Origin: CAZSMC01 sp964607755
Lineage (GTDB): Bacteria > Zhuqueibacterota > Zhuqueibacteria > Residuimicrobiales > Krinioviventaceae
Direction: 5' to 3'
Length of the DNA stretch: 23,898 nucleotides
Assembly: GCA_964607755.1 (NCBI GenBank)
Contig: CAZSMC010000064.1
Span: forward strand, 1 to 23,898
Shown: positions 1 to 6,613 of the stretch, one piece after another
How positions within the stretch are numbered: position 1 is the first letter of the stretch
How the letters are laid out: every line of letters starts with the position of its first letter
The notes under the pieces: generated by a model
The model's input: only the letters and a program-made list of their open reading frames with translations
What the model was told of the DNA's origin: nothing
The model's database searches: none
Position numbers and translations under genes: made by a program

Positions 1-962
1 TCGGTGAGTTGCGAGCGAATCGACAGAATTTGATCATAATGACGCTGCCCGTTGTTGGCGGTGTTTTGCGAAATTTCAAAAAAATCATAATGCTGCCGGT
101 CGTGCAGCAACTTGACCTGCTCCTCGGACTCGAAATTGGAATTGCGGCGCATATCGGCCAAATAGACGGGTTTGCCCGCCGTTTCGGCCACGCCGCGGAT
201 AAAGCGAGCCCAGTATTCTCCCCATTCCGGCGGCTCGCCGATTTCGTTGTTCATGCAGTATAACACATTCGGATAGTCGAGGGAAATGGACAGCAGCTTT
301 TCGACAAATTTTTCCTGATACTGCCGGATCAGGGAAACATCCTTTAACGCCGGCACGGTATGGAAAAATAAATGACCGCTCGGCTTGTCGGATGAATAAT
401 AATCGATCTCGGTCGCCAGTCCCGATTCCTCGGCTGTATAGTTGATGTTCAGGGCGGGATTGAACGGGCAGCTCTCCCAGCCGACGTTATCCGGGCCGTA
501 TCCGAGAGGCGCTTCGGTTTTGAAATAATCCCAGGGATCCCAAATCTCGATTTGCACAATAATGTCACGTTCCACACATAAATCGAGCAGGTTTGTAAAG
601 CGGCCCCAAAATTCATCATCCCACTGGTTTAGATCGTACAAGCCGTTTTCGAGCTGTTGAAAGGCCCAGGGGTTGCCGGGATTGCGGCTGCTCATGGTGT
701 TGCGGATATAATTGCCGCTGCAGGCCGCCAGCGTATCCAGATGCGCCGCCAGTCCATTTGGATGATTGAACAGATTGTCCTCGCGCGAACCGCCCAGCAG
801 CAGCACGGGGTCGCCTTTATACTGCCAGTAAAAGGGGGATTCGGTGTACGGTCGGATGCGCTCGATATCGTGAGTTGGCGTGGTGCAGCTTGCCCACAAC
901 AGGGCCAGCCCGGCAACAATGTATAGTCCAACATGATAAAATCGCTTGATGTCTGTAAACAT
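1..962 (-). CDS. Lipoprotein glycoside hydrolase-like protein (clan GH-A/DUF4038-like), 3' end beyond window
   Basis: The frame is open from an ATG at 962 to the left edge (about 320 residues), so the C-terminus is missing. A GGGAG ribosome site lies about 9 nt upstream of the ATG. The N-terminus is a signal peptide ending in LLWASC, a fair but not perfect lipobox, so a lipoprotein is likely. The mature part opens with YWQYKGDPVLLLGGS, followed by NYIRNTMSSRN and IIVQIEIWDPW, then YCMNNEIGE, where the Glu after NN is a plausible clan GH-A acid/base. This resembles the TIM-barrel glycosidase-like lipoproteins next to DUF4038/apiosidase-type families; the exact family is uncertain and I assign no substrate. 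The 21-nt gap after the full GH9 reading frame suggests one operon. A broken paralogue lies at 5033-5713. Confidence 0.75.
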   Translation of the reverse strand, partial: MFTDIKRFYHVGLYIVAGLALLWASCTTPTHDIERIRPYTESPFYWQYKGDPVLLLGGSREDNLFNHPNGLAAHLDTLAACSGNYIRNTMSSRNPGNPWAFQQLENGLYDLNQWDDEFWGRFTNLLDLCVERDIIVQIEIWDPWDYFKTEAPLGYGPDNVGWESCPFNPALNINYTAEESGLATEIDYYSSDKPSGHLFFHTVPALKDVSLIRQYQEKFVEKLLSISLDYPNVLYCMNNEIGEPPEWGEYWARFIRGVAETAGKPVYLADMRRNSNFESEEQVKLLHDRQHYDFFEISQNTANNGQRHYDQILSIRSQLT

Positions 963-983
963 TTCTCAATCTCCCATGTCTGT

Positions 984-1118
984 TCAGCGTAGGTACATCA
1001 TTTTTTTTACGTCGATCCATTCGAGACCGTCTTTTTCAAAGGACGGCGTCGTCAGGCGGCACAGGTACATGCCGGTTGGAACGGGCTGCGCGTTCATGTT
1101 ACGGCCATTCCACTGCAC
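984..1118 (-). pseudogene. Detached C-terminal half of the GH9 sorting domain
   Basis: Directly after the TAA at 1119-1121, in the same frame, the sequence reads VQWNGRNMNAQPVPTGMYLC and ends DVKKMMYLR before a TGA at 984-986. These are the second-half hallmarks of type A sorting domains (VQWNG...G.pvpsGmYlyrl...kKm.ll). The GH9 reading frame was therefore about 728 codons long and is interrupted by one nonsense codon, probably from CAA or GAA. No start codon or ribosome site supports separate translation. A sequencing error is possible. Confidence 0.8.
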
Positions 1119-3170
1119 TTAATAGGCGCCGGCCGCGTGAAATGCATCTGCCAGGCGGGCGATCTTTTCGCCCCGGATATTGAAAATATCCAGCGTGACA
1201 TGCACCGGCTGATGAACGTGGTAGTTGATGATGGTATTCGAGTTAAAAGGGTTTGGATAATTTTGATCGAGGGTAAAAAATGCCGGAACAGTGACCGATG
1301 GTGTTTCCTTTTCAACATTGGAAACTCGCGCATCGACAAATTTAGACAGCAATTTAATGTACGTCGACTGGTAATAGATCGCCGGCTCGACGATTTCCCA
1401 TGAATTATTGATGTTGTTTGAATCTCGATAGGCTTTTTGCGGCGGTTGATCTTTGATGCCGGCCGTACTGCCGCTGTAACCTTTATTAGGCCCGCCGGTG
1501 AGATAGCCCGGCGCCGGGCCGTATGTCGATGTCAGCGCGTTATCCCATGTGCTGCCCTTGAACCAGCCGTGATAGAGTTCATTGACGGCGTTTTCCGCAC
1601 CATAACTGTACATATTGGAGAGCATCACCATGCCGAGCGGATTGACGCCGTGAAAATAGTGCAACATCGACGCCGCTTTCTCCTGATAAGAACTGTGATT
1701 CACCGGATCAAGATTAAAAGTGATCATGTCGTAATTGAGATTGCCGACATTTCCCTTGACAGAGTTGCTGCCCCAGTGATACTGCGCATCCGGCATCTGG
1801 GCGCGGTAAAGGTCGTTGGCATTCAGCCCGTAAAAATCCCTTTGTGATGTGGCGTTGCTGATTTTTTTATTGATAATATCCTGTTTTATCGAGGGTGTCG
1901 CATTGGCAAGCCGGGTGTAATATAACAAGGCGTCGCCGCGCGCCATGCGATAGGGACCCCACCAGTTCAGATTTTCCACTTTTTTGTATTCGGCTTTGAC
2001 ATAGTCATTGTAAATGGCATCATCGGTGAGCGCAAAAAGATAGACCGCGGCGGTGACCGCCATTTGCTCCTGATCCTTGATGCTGCGATCCGCATCACCG
2101 GCTTTGATTTCCTGCGGATCGCACTGATCACTTTTGGGATTGCCGTGATACCAGTCCCACGCCGCAATGGCCCGGCCGGTGAGGTCGTTCACATAATCGG
2201 CCAAGCCGGAAAGCTCCGACAGCACAATGGCGGCGTGCGCAAACATGCCGGCGGCGGCAATGGAGGAAGAAGAACATTTGATTTCGTAATAGCGCGGCGC
2301 CCGATCAGAGCTCGGCGGGCTGCCCAGATTATATGTTGTTGAGCCGTTTTTAATGTGCACGCCGCCGTCCTCTATGTCCTGCATGCGCTTTAGCCAATCA
2401 AGCTCGAACATAATCTCGTCAAGGATATCCGGAATGCCGTTGCCGGATTCCGGAATATTGAAATCATCCGTAAAAGCGTGTGGATTTTGGCTATAGGCAT
2501 CCAGCAGTTGATGCACCACGACTTCGGCAAAAGTGACATACTTGTTGTAATCGCCGGCATCCAGCCAGCCGCCGTAGAGATTCTTTTCAAGCGCGGCATT
2601 GCTTTTATCGCGCACAAATCTGGCGTTATTATCCTGTTTGTCTCGATAAAACGATTCGCTGTCCGCCCAGCCGTCGCCGGCATATTGCGCCTCTTTGGCC
2701 ATACTGCAACGGTTGTAAAAGAACATGCGGACAGCCGCCTTTAACACGTTAAAATAAACGCCGTCGCCGATATAAAAATTATAACTACCGATATTTTTTT
2801 CCACATCAAAGAGATAATACTGCCCTTCGTCAGTGACCTCGGAAAAATCAAACCACCACCCTTTGTCGCCGCTTTGCGCGTGAGTGCTGCCGCTTTTCCA
2901 CACGGTCGGCGATCCGGAAAAGACGACAACGTCATTGTCAACTTGGCGAACCTGATATGTTGATCCCGGGACGAACTCGTCGGCCGCATTAAAACCGATG
3001 TGCGGGTCCGTTAGAACCGCGACTTTGACATCGCCCGGGCGATAACCAAATTGATCGATTCTGATATAGGGTGTCGTGTCCGATGGTGCTGAAAAAACAA
3101 GCTGGACGAAAAAGAGAAAAAAAATAATTACAGTTTTTCCCCTGATCAAGCAGATGATTGATTTTTTCAT
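1119..3170 (-). CDS. GH9 cellulase/endoglucanase, secreted, sorting domain truncated by a stop
   Basis: The 683-residue product has an N-terminal signal peptide (about 1-28, ending VFSA-PS), an immunoglobulin-like CelD_N domain (about 33-135) and a GH9 (alpha/alpha)6 catalytic domain (about 140-615). GGWLDAGDYNKY at 200-211 carries the two catalytic-base aspartates (D204 and D207). HYFHGVNPLGM and the GPAPGYLTGGPN stretch are typical GH9 signatures. WEIVEPAIYYQ (591-601) holds the probable acid Glu595. GH9 enzymes hydrolyse beta-1,4-glucan, sometimes mixed-linkage glucan or xyloglucan. From about residue 630 a type IX-secretion/FlgD-like sorting domain begins (LDQNYPNPFNSNT), but a TAA ends it at ...HAAGAY. 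The same frame continues with the missing half (see 984-1118). The ATG is preceded by AAAGGAT. It follows the DUF1080-like gene by about 70 nt. Confidence 0.92.
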   Translation of the reverse strand: MKKSIICLIRGKTVIIFFLFFVQLVFSAPSDTTPYIRIDQFGYRPGDVKVAVLTDPHIGFNAADEFVPGSTYQVRQVDNDVVVFSGSPTVWKSGSTHAQSGDKGWWFDFSEVTDEGQYYLFDVEKNIGSYNFYIGDGVYFNVLKAAVRMFFYNRCSMAKEAQYAGDGWADSESFYRDKQDNNARFVRDKSNAALEKNLYGGWLDAGDYNKYVTFAEVVVHQLLDAYSQNPHAFTDDFNIPESGNGIPDILDEIMFELDWLKRMQDIEDGGVHIKNGSTTYNLGSPPSSDRAPRYYEIKCSSSSIAAAGMFAHAAIVLSELSGLADYVNDLTGRAIAAWDWYHGNPKSDQCDPQEIKAGDADRSIKDQEQMAVTAAVYLFALTDDAIYNDYVKAEYKKVENLNWWGPYRMARGDALLYYTRLANATPSIKQDIINKKISNATSQRDFYGLNANDLYRAQMPDAQYHWGSNSVKGNVGNLNYDMITFNLDPVNHSSYQEKAASMLHYFHGVNPLGMVMLSNMYSYGAENAVNELYHGWFKGSTWDNALTSTYGPAPGYLTGGPNKGYSGSTAGIKDQPPQKAYRDSNNINNSWEIVEPAIYYQSTYIKLLSKFVDARVSNVEKETPSVTVPAFFTLDQNYPNPFNSNTIINYHVHQPVHVTLDIFNIRGEKIARLADAFHAAGAY

Positions 3171-3496
3171 GCTTTATCCTTTTTCAACGGAGTCTGTCAA
3201 AGTTGGGCTATTGGTTTAATCGTTTTTGTTCCCACCGGATTAATGCGGTATTTTTAACACCTCTATTTTGCGGAATTCAACCGGCTGACTTTCGGCCTGC
3301 AAGGCAATGTACCCCTCGGACAGCGGCCGGCCGTCGTCCGCGCGTCTGAGATTGGTATAGGTCAATACCGTGTCGCCTTGCACCATGTGATGGACAATCG
3401 AATCCCCGTACACCGCCACTTCCAGTTGCACCCACTGATCAGCGGGATAGGTTTTCGAGTTTGAATTCATGTTCCGCTCCGGGGCTTTTGCACCAT

Positions 3497-3706
3497 CAAT
3501 ATCAATAAAAGCGCCGATTTGACAGGCATTCGCCGTGACCGCCTCGCCCAANNNNNNNNNNNNNNNNNNNNNNNNNNNNNNNNNNNNNNNNNNNNNNNNN
3601 NNNNNNNNNNNNNNNNNNNNNNNNNNNNNNNNNNNNNNNNNNNNNNNNNNNCAATATCAATAAAAGCGCCGATTTGACAGGCATTCGCCGTGACCGCCTC
3701 GCCCAA
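3497..3706. repeat. 55-bp direct duplication on both sides of an N gap
   Basis: Positions 3497-3551 and 3652-3706 are identical over 55 bp and abut the 100-N run on both sides. This is what two contigs sharing a terminal 55-mer look like after scaffolding, and 55 is a common final de Bruijn k. Collapsing one copy and the N run is the simplest repair. Confidence 0.9.
3552..3651. other. Assembly gap, 100 N, size unknown
   Basis: The run is exactly 100 N, as are the other two in the window, so it is a placeholder rather than a measured length. The flanking 55-bp duplication suggests that little or nothing is actually missing here. Confidence 0.95.
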
Positions 3707-3767
3707 CAATTGACATTATCAGTAATTTTTTCATGTTTATGTATCCTGGTTTCATGAGGATTTGTAT

Positions 3768-4637
3768 TTAATTCAAAGGTTTTACGCATCGAAAACCGTC
3801 GGACGGCCAGGCCGCATACGGATACGTCCAACCGCGTGTTGCTGACGTCACCAGGTCTTCATACCGGTTATCATGCGCCTTGTATGCTCCTCCGCGTAAA
3901 GCTTTTTCGATGCCAAATTCCGGGCCGGTGGGATTTTTGACGGTTTCTTCAGAATAGTGATAAAACCAATTGTTTGTCCACTCGAAAACATTTCCCAACA
4001 TATCGTATAGACCCCATGGATTTGGTTTTTTTGTCGCAACCGGATGCGTGGTGTTGTCGCTGTTGCGGGCCCACCATAAATACTCGCCGTTTATGTCATC
4101 ACCCCAAAAATAGGTGGTCTGTGTGCCTGCCCGGCAGGCATACTCCCATTGCGCTTCGGTGGGCAAACGGTAGCCGCTTTTCGAGGGATCGAATTTCAAT
4201 CCATACAACATACGGCAGCGGCCTTGAACCTCCCGGTCGATTTCCACCCGGGTATAACTGTAAGCCGGTTCCAGGCCATCGCGTTCGCTGCGCGCGTTGC
4301 AAAAGAGCACCGTATCAAACCAGGTCACCTGCTCGACCGGCTTGAGCGGATCGTCGTTATGAAAAGCAGGATTTCTGCCCATTAAACGTTCAAACTCTTT
4401 TTGGGTCACTTCGGTTGCGTCCATGTAAAACCCGTCTAAAATGACGTTGTGCTCCGGCTTTTCATATTCTTGTTGCCCCTCTGCTCCCATGATAAATTCA
4501 CCAGCGGGAATCAAAATTATTTTTGTATCGCCCGGCAAATGAATTTCAGAGTCTTGTGCCTGGACGGCTGAAAAACACAATATGAAAATAGCGTAAAACG
4601 TGAATGCGGTTCTTTCAAACTTTTTTGTGCTGTTCAC
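3768..4637 (-). CDS. SUMF1/FGE-sulfatase-domain secreted protein, without the FGE cysteines
   Basis: I chose the GTG at 4637 because AAGGAG lies just upstream and it opens a signal peptide (about 1-30, ending AVQAQ). An upstream ATG would add about 80 unlikely residues. The 289-residue product has the SUMF1 fold: ILIPAGEFIMG, GFYMDATEVTQKEFERLMG, GYRLPTEAQWEYACRAGT, NPWGLYDMLGNVFEWTNNW, LRGGAY and the terminal GFRCVKPLN. Formylglycine-generating enzymes activate sulfatases with a cysteine pair after the GG[SA] motif. Here that stretch reads GGAYKAHDNRYEDL with no Cys, so a true FGE activity is unlikely. Such proteins are common in the FCB group as secreted or surface proteins of unknown role. 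Its neighbours are glycosidases, so a carbohydrate link is plausible. Confidence 0.85.
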   Translation of the reverse strand: MNSTKKFERTAFTFYAIFILCFSAVQAQDSEIHLPGDTKIILIPAGEFIMGAEGQQEYEKPEHNVILDGFYMDATEVTQKEFERLMGRNPAFHNDDPLKPVEQVTWFDTVLFCNARSERDGLEPAYSYTRVEIDREVQGRCRMLYGLKFDPSKSGYRLPTEAQWEYACRAGTQTTYFWGDDINGEYLWWARNSDNTTHPVATKKPNPWGLYDMLGNVFEWTNNWFYHYSEETVKNPTGPEFGIEKALRGGAYKAHDNRYEDLVTSATRGWTYPYAAWPSDGFRCVKPLN

Positions 4638-5032
4638 AATTCTCTCCTTGTTTATTTTTAATTCCTGATGTTGGAAATGATCCTGATGCCCGGCAAGCTT
4701 GAGTACAGTCAGTAATGCGATCATGTTTTTCATGGCAGCGCTCTTCCGGGAGGGTCTGATTCCTTTAATGATAAGGATCAAATGCATGGATATTGAGCAC
4801 GGCTCGACAGTGTGATAGCATGCATGTTGTGATTCTGATTGTGTCGTCAAGAGTTTCCGCAAGCTTTTTTTGCATGACACAACATATAAAATAAAATATT
4901 GTTTTGCCAGTTACAAGCCTTTTCTGTCAGGGCGGATGACGCATAGGATGAAAATTTACAATAACAGCAGCTTATGTTATGATTTATCCCAATGCGTCAA
5001 CGTGTGATGGTGACCCTGAAAATGCAAACACA
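4638..5032. other. Intergenic region of about 395 bp
   Basis: I see no credible gene here. It should contain the promoter of the SUMF1-DUF1080-GH9 group on the minus strand, but I find no convincing -35/-10 pair. It holds the nested inverted repeat at 4937-4999 and a low-complexity AT stretch around 4880-4905. Confidence 0.5.
4937..4999. repeat. Nested inverted repeat (63 bp)
   Basis: Outer arms TGACGCAT (4937-4944) and ATGCGTCA (4992-4999) are perfect. Inner arms ATAACA (4961-4966) and TGTTAT (4975-4980) enclose an 8-nt loop. The stretches between them pair only partly. It lies just past the stop of the broken glycosidase/MFS gene on the minus strand. It could be a terminator hairpin without a clear T tract, a small mobile remnant or a protein-binding site. 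Confidence 0.5.
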
Positions 5033-5713
5033 TTATCGCTTCGACGGTTGGAATGCATACGTGTACTGGATCGAAATCTGCGAACCAAGTAACGAAACCA
5101 CGATTCCTGTGGCAATCGAAAAGACAAGAATAACGGAAAAATGAAATCCATGATCGAGGAGCAGTCCAAACAATAACGGACTGGTTGCGGTGCCAAACAC
5201 CATCAAGGTGGCAAACAGACTTCGAATGCCTCCCAACCAGGCGGTTTTTCCGTCAATAATGCGAGAAGAGCGGCTGTAAAAATCACAAGTCACCCACATT
5301 TCGATTTGCACAATAATGTCGCGGTCCTGTGTTTCTTTTAAAAATGTTTCGAACCGCCGCCAATAGTCCGGATTCCATTGTTCAAAATCATATTTTTGCG
5401 TTGCCGCATCCTGTTGAACCGGATAAGCATCATTGGCGTCCCGGCTCGACATGGTGCAGCGCACATAATTACCGCCATTGTCCGCCAGCCGATCCAGTTC
5501 TTTTTGCAAATCCGGCGACGTAAGCTGAAAGAGATTGTCATCGGACGTGCCGCCCAGTAAAAACACCGGTTTGTTATTATACTACCAGTAAGCGGGATTT
5601 TGATGAAACGGTTGAATGCGCCCGGGATTATCGGCCAGGGTGTCGCCGCTGCTGAGCAGAATGATGGCCAGCGCCGAGATAACGAGCCACTGATAATTTT
5701 TTTCTGTACTCAT
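5033..5713 (-). pseudogene. Mosaic broken gene: lipoprotein-glycosidase head, in-frame TAG, joined to an MFS transporter tail
   Basis: The ATG at 5713 (AGAGGA upstream) opens MSTEKNYQWLVISALAIILL, a signal-like segment, then NPAYW followed by TAG. In the paralogue at 1-962 the same place reads YWQY, so CAG to TAG is likely. After the stop the frame stays homologous: FLLGGTSDDNLFQ, NYVRCTMSSRD and DIIVQIEMW, all matching the paralogue. At about 5300 similarity ends and the frame passes into LGGIRSLFATLMVFG, TSPLLFGLLLDHGFHF and two hydrophobic helices, the C-terminal end of a major facilitator superfamily permease. The glycosidase body and most of the MFS protein are absent. The joint is in frame. 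It follows the symporter/glycosidase mosaic by 13 nt, like an operon. Confidence 0.8.
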
Positions 5714-5726
5714 AATCGATTCCTCT

Positions 5727-6107
5727 TTATTTATTCATCACCACGACCGCCCAATGTCCCGCGCCGGGCGTTTTGAGCAGCAGCGTTTCACCGGTGACAA
5801 CATAAATTGCAGTAACTACTATAAAAATGATCGCATACACTTGCGATGTGGTTTGCGGGGTGCCAAATGTCCACGGCAGCAACGTAGTGGCAAACTCGCC
5901 AATGCCCTGAAAGGCATAGGCGAGAAACCCGATGACGCTGCCCAAAGCATTGGACACGCCCAACACATACCACGGCATGCCCTCGTTTCCCCAAAAGTAA
6001 GAATCCAGGTTTTTTGCAGCGCGTTTGCGTATGTACAAACCAATAAAAATGGTGGGCAAGATGCAGGCAAAGATTATCAGAATATCAACGATATGGAATT
6101 TCATCAT
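5727..6107 (-). pseudogene. Mosaic broken gene: sodium:solute symporter head with internal loss, joined to a glycosidase tail
   Basis: The 126-codon frame starts like SSF symporters: VDILIIFACILPTIFIGLYI (first membrane helix), then KNLDSYFWGNEGMPWYVLGV. It then jumps to SVIGFLAYAFQGIGEFATTL and TSQVYAIIFIVVTAIYVVTG, which in full-length relatives lie roughly 100 residues further on. It ends GETLLLKTPGAGHWAVVVMNK, which resembles the C-terminal strand of DUF4038/collagen-binding-type glycosidases rather than a symporter. Full SSF proteins have about 450-600 residues, so this cannot transport. All joints are in frame. Two ATGs lie in tandem (6107 and 6104), with GAGG just upstream. Assignment of the last 20 residues is inference. 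Confidence 0.65.
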
Positions 6108-6269
6108 CGCCTCGTAATTGGGGATACATTATTCGGTGGAGTTATTTGAAGCAGTCAAGATTTGTAAAGATAGAAAAAGATAGAAGAAAAATTGAAAATT
6201 CAAAATAAATGAGGAGAAAAAGAAAATCTCGCGTTTTTAGCAATTGGTTTTTTATTAAAGCCGGCTTGT

Positions 6270-6343
6270 GGGCGATTAGCCGAGTGGGTTAGAGTGCAGA
6301 GCTCACATACCGGAGGTCACTGGCTCAATTCCAGCATCAACTA
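6270..6343 (+). pseudogene. tRNA-Val(CAC)-like pseudogene
   Basis: The 74-nt block has correct tRNA spacing: T8-A9, a 9-nt D loop with GG, anticodon loop CTCACAT (anticodon CAC, Val), variable loop AGGTC, T arm CTGG-CTCAATT-CCAG and discriminator A. Pairing has decayed. The acceptor stem has mismatches at 3-70 and 4-69, the D stem at 12-23 and 13-22, the anticodon stem at 28-42, 30-40 and 31-39, and the T stem at 49-65, with T54 changed to C. The 3' strands look ancestral; most changes could lie in the 5' half. A functional tRNA is very unlikely. A strong terminator follows 29 nt downstream. Confidence 0.7.
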
Positions 6344-6372
6344 CATTCATAAATTATTTAATTACAAACATA

Positions 6373-6400
6373 AAGCTCTTCTTTTTAGAAGGGCTTTTTT
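6373..6400 (+). terminator. Rho-independent terminator after the tRNA-like gene
   Basis: Arms AAGCTCTTCT (6373-6382) and AGAAGGGCTT (6387-6396) form a 10-bp stem with one G-T pair around a TTTT loop. The T run continues to 6400. It is oriented with the tRNA-like block and is in much better shape than it. Confidence 0.85.
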
Positions 6401-6588
6401 ATTGTGAATTGGTCGAGGTGGCAATCTTTAAATATATCGTTTAGGTTATTGATGAGTTTGCGTTTGTACGCAGCCGAAAGGTGAGCATATCTCATGACCA
6501 TTTCCTCTCTGAAATAATGCAGAATCATACAAGCCAGATTGAACATGGAGAGTATGAACTGATTGACTCCAAACTCACACGTTCCGGC
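6385..6588 (-). pseudogene. Tyrosine recombinase (phage integrase) C-terminal remnant
   Basis: The minus-strand frame from 6588 to the TAA at 6385 ends VMRYAHLSAAYKRKLINNLN. This matches the conserved end of tyrosine recombinases (TMRYAHLSPEHKRKAI..L), including the nucleophilic tyrosine in RYAH. Upstream, FGVN and ILHY loosely recall the AGVD...LLGH box but are degraded, and the frame meets a TGA at 6589-6591. The other catalytic residues are absent, so it is dead. Its tail overlaps the terminator stem of the tRNA-like gene, the typical place of an integrase beside its tRNA attachment site. Confidence 0.6.
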
Positions 6589-6613
6589 TCAGAATCCTGT
6601 CTCAAACGTATTG

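Larger units (their letters stand above)
3240..3734 (-). pseudogene. DUF1080 (3-keto-disaccharide hydrolase-like) protein, N-terminal part lost or misassembled
   Basis: The C-terminal half is clear: PADQWVQLEVAVYGDSIVHH, then DGRPLSEGYIALQAESQPVE and FRKIEVLKI before a TAA. This is the beta-sandwich end of DUF1080 proteins, which bind or hydrolyse carbohydrates. Upstream an ATG at 3734 (MKKLLIMSIV) begins what looks like a signal peptide, but it is one frame off from the body and reaches a stop after about 25 codons. The usual first 100 or so residues of the domain are absent. The 100-N gap with the same 55 bp on both sides lies inside the gene, so loss of the N-terminal part may be an assembly fault or a real deletion. 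It sits between the SUMF1-like and GH9 genes in one direction. Confidence 0.65.

Noticed and set aside
3502..3831. Frames reading through the N gap near 3552-3651
   Set aside because: They depend on translating N and on the duplicated 55-mer; they are artefacts of the gap.
1119..5588. TAA and TAG standing for glutamine (alternative genetic code)
   Set aside because: Other genes in the window end normally at TAA (for example 3240, 3768, 19147) and at TAG (10094) with family-typical C-termini, so both codons are used as stops.
6130..6180. TTGACT/TAATGT promoter for the symporter remnant on the minus strand
   Set aside because: The spacing between the two boxes is about 21 bp, and FCB promoters often differ from the sigma-70 consensus; the match is too weak to annotate.
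6270..6343. Functional tRNA-Val(CAC)
   Set aside because: Eight stem mismatches and loss of T54 make a working tRNA very unlikely despite correct spacing.
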